Under the pieces are notes generated by a model, which saw only the letters and a program-made list of their open reading frames with translations, was not told where the DNA came from and ran no database searches. Made by a program: the position numbers and the translations under genes. Below are positions 1 to 5,907 of a DNA stretch of 6,374 nucleotides, piece after piece. Source of the DNA: an uncultured Candidatus Methylacidiphilales bacterium (lineage in GTDB: Bacteria; Verrucomicrobiota; Verrucomicrobiia; Methylacidiphilales; CALFVM01); NCBI GenBank assembly GCA_937928665.1, contig CALFVM010000034.1:1-6374 (forward strand), read 5' to 3'. The first letter of the stretch is position 1, and every line of letters begins with the position of its first letter.

Positions 1-1
1 T

Positions 2-1159
2 ATGGAACCCTCCGACCGCGTGCAAAACCTAACCCCTTCCCTCACCCTTTCCGTCGATGCCAAGGCCAAGGCAATGAAAGCCGAAGGCATTGACGTCATC
101 GGCTTCGGTGCGGGCGAACCTGACTTTGACACTCCCGAGCACATCAAGGCCGCCGCCATGGGCTCCCTCGACGCCGGTTTCACGAAATACACTCCGGCGG
201 CTGGTATCCCTGAACTCCGCGCCGCCATCAGCGATAAACTCAAGGCCGATAATAACCTGGCCTACGATCCCTCCCAGATCGTCGTTACCTGCGGAGCCAA
301 ACATGCCTGCTTCAATGCCTTCCTGGCCACTCTCAACCCGGGCGAAGAAGTCCTGATCCCCTCCCCCTACTGGTTGAGCTACCCGGAGATGGTCCGCCTG
401 GCCGGAGGTGAGCCTATCATCGTCCCCACCACGGCTGAGAACGGCTACAAGCTCACCCCGGAACTTTTCCTTGAGCACATGAGCCCCCTGACGAAAATGG
501 TCGTGATTAATTCTCCCGGCAATCCGACCGGAACCGTTTATACCGAGAATGAACTCGCCGCCCTGGCCGAAGTCGCCATGGAAGAAGACATCCTCATTCT
601 TTCCGATGAAATTTACGAGAAACTCGTCTACGGCGATGCCAAGCACTACTCCATCGCCAGTTTTGGTTCCGGCATCTACGACCGCACCCTCACCATCAAC
701 GGCTTCAGCAAACCCTACGCGATGACGGGCTGGCGTCTTGGCTACGTGGCTGCTCCGCGCGACATCGCCAAAGCCATCGAATCCCTCCAGTCCCACTCCA
801 CCTCGAATCCGACCTCCTTCGCCCAGAAAGGAGCTCTGGCCGCCTACCGCGGTCCTCAGGATTGCGTTGAAGAAATGGTGAAGGAATACGATGCCCGCCG
901 AGTCCGGGCCATGGAGCTGCTCGATGGCATCTCCAAGCTCTCCTACGTCAAACCTGAGGGTGCCTTCTATATCCTCGTTAACATCGCCCGCACTGGCTAC
1001 GACTCGACCGAGTTTGCAGAAAAACTCCTGGCGGAACAAAAAGTCGCCGTGGTTCCCGGAGCCGCCTTCGGCAATGACCAGACCGTCCGCCTCTCCTACG
1101 CCACCTCGCTTGACAAGATCGAGGAAGGGCTCCGCCGTCTGGCCGCATTTTGCGGCTGA
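2..1159 (+). CDS. aspC: Class I pyridoxal-phosphate aminotransferase, aspartate aminotransferase type (subgroup 1b)
   Basis: A 385-residue PLP-dependent aminotransferase of fold type I. It likely interconverts aspartate and 2-oxoglutarate with oxaloacetate and glutamate in the cytoplasm. Visible motifs: GAGEPDFDTP near residues 36-45; a substrate/cofactor segment with Lys100; SPYW at 121-124, whose Trp stacks on the PLP ring; SPGNPTG at 171-177 with Asn174; SDEIYE at 201-206 with Asp202, which pairs with the pyridine nitrogen; Schiff-base Lys237 in SKPYAMTGWR; Arg363 in VRLSYA for the substrate alpha-carboxylate. Length matches the 385-400 residues usual for Thermus-type (1b) enzymes, and the N-terminus (RVQ..TPS.TL) starts where theirs do, so ATG at position 2 is probably the true start; only one base upstream is visible, so the ribosome site cannot be judged. 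Lys100 aligns with the Thermus Lys109 that reads acidic side chains. The Lys12 linked to prephenate use is Thr11 here. The symbol is a convention for this activity, not an orthology claim with E. coli aspC (subgroup 1a). Confidence 0.93.
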   Translation: MEPSDRVQNLTPSLTLSVDAKAKAMKAEGIDVIGFGAGEPDFDTPEHIKAAAMGSLDAGFTKYTPAAGIPELRAAISDKLKADNNLAYDPSQIVVTCGAKHACFNAFLATLNPGEEVLIPSPYWLSYPEMVRLAGGEPIIVPTTAENGYKLTPELFLEHMSPLTKMVVINSPGNPTGTVYTENELAALAEVAMEEDILILSDEIYEKLVYGDAKHYSIASFGSGIYDRTLTINGFSKPYAMTGWRLGYVAAPRDIAKAIESLQSHSTSNPTSFAQKGALAAYRGPQDCVEEMVKEYDARRVRAMELLDGISKLSYVKPEGAFYILVNIARTGYDSTEFAEKLLAEQKVAVVPGAAFGNDQTVRLSYATSLDKIEEGLRRLAAFCG

Positions 1160-1178
1160 TCCCTGGAAGACGATCTCC

Positions 1179-1195
1179 CCGCCGGCCTCAGGCGG
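1179..1195. terminator. Weak hairpin in the convergent gap between aspC and hemL
   Basis: The 52-base convergent gap (1160-1211) contains the inverted repeat CCGCC (1179-1183) / GGCGG (1191-1195) with a 7-base loop. It is the only stem I can find between the two stop codons. There is no T-run after it on either strand, so it is not a canonical intrinsic terminator. It may serve as a weak bidirectional terminator, or termination may be Rho-dependent. Low confidence. Confidence 0.25.
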
Positions 1196-1211
1196 TCACC
1201 CTCGTGGTGCT

Positions 1212-2510
1212 CTATGCTACAGCCAGAGCGCGATCGAACGCCTCCAGCGTCCGGTCGATGGCCGTCTCATCATGCGCGAGCGAAAGAAAGCACGTCTCAA
1301 ACTGGGAGGGGGGGACATACACGCCTTCCCCGAGCAGTGCGTGAAAGAACCGGGCAAACCGTTTCGTGTCACTTCGTTTCGCATCTGCAAGGTTGCGCAC
1401 AGGGTTTTCCGAAAAGAATAAACAAAACATTGACCCCGTCCTCAGCCACTGCCAAGGCAGGCTGCGGTCCCGGAGAATGGCGCGGACGCCAGATTCAAGC
1501 CGGGCACCGAGCATTTCAAGCCGCGCAAAGGCATCCCGGGTATCCAACGCCCGGAGCTGGGCCAGACCGGCTGCCATGGCCAGTGGATTGCCTGAAAGCG
1601 TTCCCGCCTGATAAACCGGCCCGGCCGGAGCCAAACAACTCATGATGTCGTGCCGCCCGCCAAAAGCACCCACCGGCAGACCTCCACCAATGACCTTCCC
1701 AAAGGCAGAGAGGTCAGGGCGAACACCCAGCAGACCCTGGGCACCCGCTTTGCCCAGGCGGAATCCGGTCATCACTTCGTCAAAAACCAGCACGGCACCG
1801 TGACGGGTAGCCAATTCACGCAGCCCCGAAAGAAATCCCGGCTCCGGCAGAATCAGTCCGGCATTCGCCGGGATCGGCTCAAGGATGACCGCGGCAACCT
1901 CATGTCCCACATCTTTCATCACCGCCTCCACTGCGGGCAAATCATTGAAAGGCACTGTCATGGTTAGGGCGGCAACTGCGGCCGGCACACCGGCACTGTC
2001 AGGCTGGCCCAGGGTAAGTGCTCCGGATCCCGCCTTCACCAAAAGCGCATCGGAGTGCCCATGGTAACAGCCCTCAAACTTGAGAATTCGATCGCGTCCG
2101 GTGAAACCTCGGGCCAGTCGCAGGCAGGACATCGTGGCCTCGGTGCCACTGCTGCACATCCGGACCAGGTCAACGCCCGGCACCCACGCGCAGATCATTT
2201 CAGCCAAATCGACTTCCAGTGGGTTCGGAACACCGAAGCTAGTCCCCATTCGGGCCCGATCCACCACCGCGGCAATCACCTCCGGATCGGCATGGCCGAG
2301 GATCGAGGGACCCCATGTGCAGACATAATCGATGTAGGACTGTCCATCCGCGTCATAAATCTGGCATCCATCGGCTCGCTGGGCAAAGAACGGTTCACCC
2401 CCAACCGCCCGGAAAGCCCGGACTGGAGAATTAACGCCTCCTGGGATAACAGCGAGGGCCCGCTCAAAGAGCTGATGGGAGAGGTGTCCGGACCTGATAC
2501 CAACGCTCAT
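1212..2510 (-). CDS. hemL: Glutamate-1-semialdehyde 2,1-aminomutase (HemL)
   Basis: A 432-residue PLP enzyme that converts glutamate-1-semialdehyde to 5-aminolevulinate in the cytoplasm, the second step of the C5 route to tetrapyrroles. Motifs in order: VIPGGVNSPVRAF (21-33), the HemL N-terminal signature; WGP..LGH (66-73); SSGTEA phosphate loop (120-125); GCYHGHSD (147-154); the HemL-specific gating loop GSGALTLGQPDSAGVP (161-176); Asn216; FDEVMTGFR (243-251) with Asp244; Schiff-base Lys272 in FGKVIGGGLPVGAFGG; Tyr300 and QAGTLSGNP (301-309); C-terminal GVYVPPSQFE (396-405). Length is normal (about 425-432). The gating loop separates it from ordinary omega-aminotransferases. It starts in an ATGA overlap with the upstream TIM-barrel gene, with AAGG 6 bases before the ATG, so it is probably translationally coupled and the last gene of a sugar-metabolism operon. 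Odd points: the usual NSGTEA reads SSGTEA, and the usual G-S-W before GP reads C-T-W. The glutamyl-tRNA reductase partner (hemA) is not in the window. Confidence 0.95.
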   Translation of the reverse strand: MSVGIRSGHLSHQLFERALAVIPGGVNSPVRAFRAVGGEPFFAQRADGCQIYDADGQSYIDYVCTWGPSILGHADPEVIAAVVDRARMGTSFGVPNPLEVDLAEMICAWVPGVDLVRMCSSGTEATMSCLRLARGFTGRDRILKFEGCYHGHSDALLVKAGSGALTLGQPDSAGVPAAVAALTMTVPFNDLPAVEAVMKDVGHEVAAVILEPIPANAGLILPEPGFLSGLRELATRHGAVLVFDEVMTGFRLGKAGAQGLLGVRPDLSAFGKVIGGGLPVGAFGGRHDIMSCLAPAGPVYQAGTLSGNPLAMAAGLAQLRALDTRDAFARLEMLGARLESGVRAILRDRSLPWQWLRTGSMFCLFFSENPVRNLADAKRSDTKRFARFFHALLGEGVYVPPSQFETCFLSLAHDETAIDRTLEAFDRALAVA

Positions 2511-2520
2511 CCATTACCTT
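2507..2520 (-). promoter_or_regulatory. hemL ribosome binding site and ATGA stop/start overlap
   Basis: On the minus strand AAGG (2520-2517) lies 6 bases before the hemL ATG (2510-2508). That ATG overlaps the TGA (2509-2507) of the upstream gene as ATGA. This arrangement is typical of translational re-initiation and supports the hemL start chosen. The Shine-Dalgarno lies inside the last codons of the TIM-barrel gene. Confidence 0.8.
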
Positions 2521-3523
2521 GTTTGGCTTTGTCAAAGGCGGCGTCAAAGGCAAGTGTACTCGGGGCGAAGTCAATCCTGCGAACGAAAGCCGCTGCCTCA
2601 GCCGCTCCATGCTCGCGATCCATCCCGATATCTTCCCATTCGACCGATAATGGACCGTCGTAACCCACCCGGTTCAGGTTGCGAATGACCTCTTCGAAGG
2701 CAATCCGTCCGCGCCCGAGGGAACGAAAATCCCAGAACCGGCGCACATCGCCAAACGCGGTGTGACCGCCGAAGACCCCGGCCTTTGTTGGCACGGGCGA
2801 CCACCAAACGTCCTTCATATGGGCGTGGTAGATCCGGTCCCCAAAATCGAGGATGAAAGCGGAGTAGTCCACCCCCTGGTAGCCGAGGTGCGAGGGATCG
2901 TAATTGAATCCGAACTCGGGCCGTCGCCCCAGGGCATCGAGGGCTTTGTCCGCACTGGCGATGTCAAAGGCGATTTCGGTTGGATGAACCTCCAGGGCAA
3001 AACGCACCCCACAGTTCCGGAACTCATCCAGGATGGGATTCCAGGCTTCGGCAAAGGCGGCGAACCCATCCTCGATCTGCGCGGAGGAGACCGGAGGAAA
3101 CCCGTAGAGCAAGTGCCAGATCGGGGAGCCCGTGAAACCGTTGACCACCGTCACCCCCAGATTTTTTGCCGCTTGGGCCGTTATCATCATCTCTTCCGCG
3201 GCCCGCTTGCGGACGCCATCCGGCTTGCCATCCCCCCAAACATGGGGCGGGAGGATCGATTGATGTCGCAGGTCAATTGGGTCGCAGACTGCCTGGCCCA
3301 CCAGGTGATTGGAGATGGCCCAGGTCTTCAGACCGTGTCTGGCGAGGAGTTCATGACGGCCATCGCAGTAGGCTTTCGACTTGGCGGCTTGGACGACATC
3401 GAAATGATCTCCCCAGCAGGCTAGTTCCAAGCCGTCATAACCAAACGTCTCGGCTTTCGCCGCCAGCGTTTCCAAGGGAAGATCGGCCCATTGGCCGGTG
3501 AAGAGTGTGACAGGTCTGGGCAT
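2507..3523 (-). CDS. Sugar phosphate isomerase/epimerase-like TIM-barrel protein (xylose isomerase-like superfamily)
   Basis: A 338-residue cytoplasmic protein of the AP_endonuc_2 / xylose isomerase-like TIM-barrel superfamily. The predicted divalent-metal ligands occur in the expected order: Glu178 in ALEVHP, Asp209 in NYDPSH, His235 in HAHMKD and Glu295 in SVEWED. His212, three residues after the Asp, matches the substrate-side His of sugar epimerases. The stretch from His235 to Glu295 is longer than in small epimerases such as D-tagatose 3-epimerase and carries a GVFGGH...F.FRSLGRG segment. I recognise this from the roughly 340-350 residue subfamily commonly found beside Gfo/Idh dehydrogenases. 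Members act as isomerases, epimerases or lyases/hydratases on keto sugars; the reaction here cannot be read from sequence. The ATG at 3523 is preferred over an in-frame ATG at 3556 because AAGGAG sits 7 bases before it and the longer form would run into the upstream gene. It lies 11 bases after the dehydrogenase stop and overlaps hemL by 4 bases. No signal peptide. Confidence 0.88.
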   Translation of the reverse strand: MPRPVTLFTGQWADLPLETLAAKAETFGYDGLELACWGDHFDVVQAAKSKAYCDGRHELLARHGLKTWAISNHLVGQAVCDPIDLRHQSILPPHVWGDGKPDGVRKRAAEEMMITAQAAKNLGVTVVNGFTGSPIWHLLYGFPPVSSAQIEDGFAAFAEAWNPILDEFRNCGVRFALEVHPTEIAFDIASADKALDALGRRPEFGFNYDPSHLGYQGVDYSAFILDFGDRIYHAHMKDVWWSPVPTKAGVFGGHTAFGDVRRFWDFRSLGRGRIAFEEVIRNLNRVGYDGPLSVEWEDIGMDREHGAAEAAAFVRRIDFAPSTLAFDAAFDKAKQGNG

Positions 3524-3530
3524 GGCAGTT

Positions 3531-3536
3531 CTCCTT
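3531..3536 (-). promoter_or_regulatory. Shine-Dalgarno of the TIM-barrel gene, overlapping the upstream stop codon
   Basis: A full AAGGAG on the minus strand lies 7 bases upstream of the ATG at 3523-3521. Its first two bases are shared with the TAA stop (3537-3535) of the dehydrogenase. This decides the start codon of the TIM-barrel gene and indicates co-translation of the pair from one mRNA. Confidence 0.85.
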
Positions 3537-4689
3537 AGTATTTGATTTTCACCCATTGCTTTTGCTTAGACGAGTTCTCCATCGCTTCGAGCACAACCTG
3601 ATTCCGATACCCGTCCTCGAATGTTGGCTGGACACTTTGACCTGACACTGTCGCGTTCACCAAGTCCGCCAAGGTATGGACGAACGTGTGCTCATACCCA
3701 ATGATGTGCCCGCCCGGCCACCAGGCATTGGCATAGGCGTGAGCGGCGTCGGTCACGAGAATGTCCCGGAACCCGTGCCGCCCTGCCGGATCGAGGTTGT
3801 TGTAAAACTTGAGCCGGTTCATGTCCTCAAAATCAAAATACAACGAGCCTTTGGAACCGTTGATTTCCAATTGAATGCCATTCTTCCGTCCGAGCGCAAA
3901 GCGGGTCGCTTCCAGGTTGAAGAGCGCACCGCCCTTGAAACGCCCGATAGCCATCGCAGCGTCATCCACCGTGACCTTGCCCATCTTCTTCCCACCGCGT
4001 GCAGCCAACCCACCCTCGGCTTCCGGCAGCGGACGTTCCTTGATAAACGTGTGCAGAAGCGCACAGACCTCGTCCATCTCACCGACAAGGTAGCGGCCAA
4101 GATCGATGATATGGGCGTTAATATCGCCATGGGCGCCACTCCCAGCAATCTTGCCCTGGAGGCGCCAAACCAATGGAAAGGCCGGATCGACAATCCAATC
4201 CTGAAGGTAACGCGCCCGGTAGTGATAGATCTCGCCCAGTTCACCGGCATCAATCATCGCTTTGGCCAGGACTATTGCCGGAATCCGGCGATAGTTGTGA
4301 CACACCATGTTCACCCGCTTAGTGGCTTTGGCCGCGTCCCGCATGGCCCGGGCTTCCGCAGCCGTAACTGCCAGCGGCTTCTCGCAAATCACCGCCTTAC
4401 CCGCACGAAGCGCGGCAATCGAAATCTCCGCGTGCGTGTCGTTCGCAGTGGTGACATCGACAATGTCAATCTCCGGGTTGCTTACGACCTCCCGCCAATC
4501 GCCCGAAACATGGGTCCAGCCCAGTTGCTCGGCAGCCTTTCGGGCCGCATCCACGTCCCGTCCGCAGATGGTGTGAAGGACCGGCCTGGCCTTCAGATCG
4601 AAAAAATGGGGTGCCTGCCTCCATCCATTCGAATGGGCTTTGCCCATAAACTTGTACCCGATCATGCCGACGTTAAGCGTATTTTTCAT
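3535..4689 (-). CDS. Gfo/Idh/MocA family NAD(P)-dependent sugar dehydrogenase, levoglucosan-dehydrogenase-like
   Basis: A 384-residue oxidoreductase with an N-terminal Rossmann domain and a C-terminal alpha/beta substrate domain. Visible motifs: the dinucleotide-binding start VGMIGYKFMGKAHS (7-20); ICEKP (101-105) with catalytic Lys104; NYRR (132-135); YLQDW (161-165); WRLQ...GSGAHGDINAHIIDLGRYLVG (175-202), containing the Asp189-xxx-His193 catalytic pair. FMGKAHS, YLQDW and SGA.GDI..H.ID..RYLVGE closely match, from memory, the Pseudarthrobacter levoglucosan dehydrogenase, which oxidises a C3 hydroxyl with NAD+. The substrate here is therefore likely a sugar or glycoside oxidised at C3, but is not proven. 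The ATG at 4689 is chosen because the Rossmann strand begins a few residues later; an in-frame TTG at 4746 would add 19 residues outside the family pattern. A GGAG lies 12 bases upstream, a rather long spacing. No signal peptide, so cytoplasmic, unlike the Tat-exported members. It sits 81 bases after the HtrA-like gene and 11 bases before the TIM-barrel gene. Confidence 0.92.
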   Translation of the reverse strand: MKNTLNVGMIGYKFMGKAHSNGWRQAPHFFDLKARPVLHTICGRDVDAARKAAEQLGWTHVSGDWREVVSNPEIDIVDVTTANDTHAEISIAALRAGKAVICEKPLAVTAAEARAMRDAAKATKRVNMVCHNYRRIPAIVLAKAMIDAGELGEIYHYRARYLQDWIVDPAFPLVWRLQGKIAGSGAHGDINAHIIDLGRYLVGEMDEVCALLHTFIKERPLPEAEGGLAARGGKKMGKVTVDDAAMAIGRFKGGALFNLEATRFALGRKNGIQLEINGSKGSLYFDFEDMNRLKFYNNLDPAGRHGFRDILVTDAAHAYANAWWPGGHIIGYEHTFVHTLADLVNATVSGQSVQPTFEDGYRNQVVLEAMENSSKQKQWVKIKY

Positions 4690-4770
4690 TTGGGGATTCA
4701 GCTCCGGTTTGACCGCACCATGCGGGCTCTTCAGTCTTCCATGCAAAAAAGCGGTGACAAAACTTTTTCA
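4690..4770 (-). promoter_or_regulatory. Leader between the HtrA-like gene and the sugar dehydrogenase gene, with a small hairpin
   Basis: These 81 bases separate the HtrA-like stop from the dehydrogenase start and are the largest gap in the minus-strand cluster. They contain a perfect 5-bp inverted repeat with 3-base loop (CCGCA 4713-4717, TGCGG 4721-4725) about 7 bases upstream of the GGAG (4705-4702). A TTGTCA lies near 4761-4756 on the minus strand, but I see no convincing -10 box at the right distance. The gap is large enough for an internal promoter; none is demonstrated. The hairpin lacks a T-run, so it is not a typical terminator. Confidence 0.3.
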
Positions 4771-5811
4771 CTACGGGCCAACCGGCAACAGAACCGTCCG
4801 CCGGCTTCCCCCGGATTCAAGTTCAAGTGACACAGGCTCCCCGGGCGTAGCTGCCCCCGCCGCATAAGGAAGGTGACCCGGGTGGGCCACTTCACGCTCA
4901 TTCACCGAGGTCAGAACCTCACCCGCCCGCACCCCGGCCTGGTCAGCCAGCCCTCCTGGCACCACGGTCCGAATCGGCCAGCCCCGGCCCCCATCCGGTA
5001 GAGTGATCCTTGGGCCGAGATTCAAACCAAGATCGATCCGCCGCACAGGCAGTCCCTGGATGAGAGGATCAACTGTCCAAATCAGCTCCTGTCCACCTAT
5101 CGCCGGAGCACCCAGCGTCATTCGCGCCCGTTCTTTAGGCAGCAGGATGCCCGCCACCCGGCCATCCCCGTCCACCACCGCCCCGCCCACCCACCCATCC
5201 GGTACGTTCCGGTCCAGCATGAAGGGGCTGACCCCCCCACCGGAATCGAGCGCGACATGAGCCCGAATCGCGCCTGCGCCCGATTCGAACCCAAGCGCAT
5301 AGACCGCATCTCCAATCCGAAGCTCCGGACCATCACGCCAATCCAAAGCCATCGGTGCCGATTCCTCCAGTACCACAACCGCGATTCCCGTCGACTCATC
5401 CCGGCCCACCACCCCGCCGACACGCACCGAGCCGTCGCGGAAAACCACCGCCACCTCACCTGTCACACCGGCCGGCAGCCACGTCAGAACCGTCCTCGGC
5501 GTTCCCGCCAGGATGCCACTGACCGGACGGGCTGCGGCAGGCGCAACCGCACCGCGCCCGGTGGGCGAAGCCGGAGCCGGAGGTTGCACCAGCACCACCG
5601 CATTGAGCCATTCCGGATTGAGACGGGAGATCTCCGTGGCCGGCGCACGGGGCTTGACCAGAATCGGTGCCACATTGATTTTTGGTTCCGCCCGACTTTC
5701 CCGCTCTTCGCCATCCCCCGGACCAGGCCGCACCCGCTCGCCACCGGTCAAAGCCAGCACCCCGCCAATGACCGCAAAGAAACCCGCGAATAATAACAAA
5801 GACCGTCTCAT
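4771..5811 (-). CDS. HtrA/trypsin-like PDZ protein with degenerate catalytic triad (predicted pseudoprotease)
   Basis: A 346-residue protein with an N-terminal hydrophobic segment (about residues 4-22, after MRRS) acting as signal anchor or signal peptide, a Pro/Ala-rich linker (about 76-97), a trypsin-like HtrA domain (about 98-250) and a C-terminal PDZ domain (about 258-346; core V.PGGLADQAGVRAGEVLTSVN). It probably acts in the periplasm or at the membrane. The HtrA fold is traceable by VLT (108-110), FRDGSVRVGGVVGRD (124-138), LRIGDAVYALG (164-174) and GG.V.DGDGRVAGI (209-222). At the triad positions the usual TNNH reads TWLP (Pro113), TD[IL]A reads TGIA (Gly142) and GNSGG reads GWVGG (Val208). 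It therefore should not hydrolyse peptides and more likely binds a partner through the PDZ domain. The ATG at 5811 directly precedes the hydrophobic segment; no clear Shine-Dalgarno is visible. First gene of the minus-strand cluster, divergent from the TPR gene. The partner is unknown. Confidence 0.8.
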   Translation of the reverse strand: MRRSLLLFAGFFAVIGGVLALTGGERVRPGPGDGEERESRAEPKINVAPILVKPRAPATEISRLNPEWLNAVVLVQPPAPASPTGRGAVAPAAARPVSGILAGTPRTVLTWLPAGVTGEVAVVFRDGSVRVGGVVGRDESTGIAVVVLEESAPMALDWRDGPELRIGDAVYALGFESGAGAIRAHVALDSGGGVSPFMLDRNVPDGWVGGAVVDGDGRVAGILLPKERARMTLGAPAIGGQELIWTVDPLIQGLPVRRIDLGLNLGPRITLPDGGRGWPIRTVVPGGLADQAGVRAGEVLTSVNEREVAHPGHLPYAAGAATPGEPVSLELESGGSRRTVLLPVGP

Positions 5812-5907
5812 CTATTTTCTGAACCACTAAGCTACCCCCGCGCTCAGGAAACAGAAGCCTATCTTTAGGCTTGGAGTCCGGAAAGCGAATGCGATACCTT
5901 CTTGCCG
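5812..5907. promoter_or_regulatory. Divergent intergenic region between the HtrA-like and TPR-like genes
   Basis: Ninety-six bases must hold the start signals for both directions. Neither start codon has a recognisable Shine-Dalgarno. On the plus strand a weak TTGGAG (5871-5876) and GATACC (5893-5898) with 16-base spacing could form a poor promoter that would start transcription close to the ATG at 5908; this is speculative. I found no convincing promoter on the minus strand. The main structural feature is the dyad at 5855-5872. Confidence 0.4.
5855..5872. repeat. Perfect 7-bp inverted repeat with 4-base loop in the divergent region
   Basis: AAGCCTA (5855-5861) and TAGGCTT (5866-5872) are exact reverse complements around TCTT. 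The dyad is centred about 52 bases from the HtrA-like start and 44 bases from the TPR-like start. No T-run follows on either strand, so a terminator role is unlikely. It could be an operator for a regulator acting on both genes, or an RNA hairpin in a 5' leader. The plus-strand TTGGAG overlaps its right arm. Confidence 0.6.

Noticed and set aside
29..1039. 336-residue open frame antisense to the aminotransferase
   Set aside because: It lies entirely opposite a gene with complete catalytic motifs. Its translation is Gly/Asp/Phe-rich with no recognisable domain, as expected from the antisense frame of a GC-rich gene.
2055..3424. Plus-strand open frames at 2055-2663 and 2762-3424
   Set aside because: Both are antisense to hemL and the TIM-barrel gene, lack recognisable motifs and have no convincing ribosome sites. 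They are shadows of the real genes.
3524..3556. Upstream ATG at 3556 for the TIM-barrel gene
   Set aside because: It would start inside the dehydrogenase coding sequence, while the ATG at 3523 has a perfect AAGGAG at ideal spacing.
4690..4746. N-terminal extension of the sugar dehydrogenase from TTG at 4746
   Set aside because: It would add 19 residues before the conserved Rossmann start. The family normally begins within a few residues of that motif, and ATG at 4689 is available.
3676..4830. 384-residue plus-strand open frame antisense to the sugar dehydrogenase
   Set aside because: It is long, but it opposes a gene with clear Rossmann and catalytic motifs. Its composition (rich in Arg, Pro, His) fits no family I know.
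5821..5839. tRNA 5'-end lookalike on the minus strand (GGGGGTAGCTTAGTGGTTC)
   Set aside because: It resembles an acceptor and D-arm start, but no anticodon arm, T-arm or matching acceptor 3' half follows. The sequence runs straight into the HtrA-like start codon. Chance similarity is most likely.
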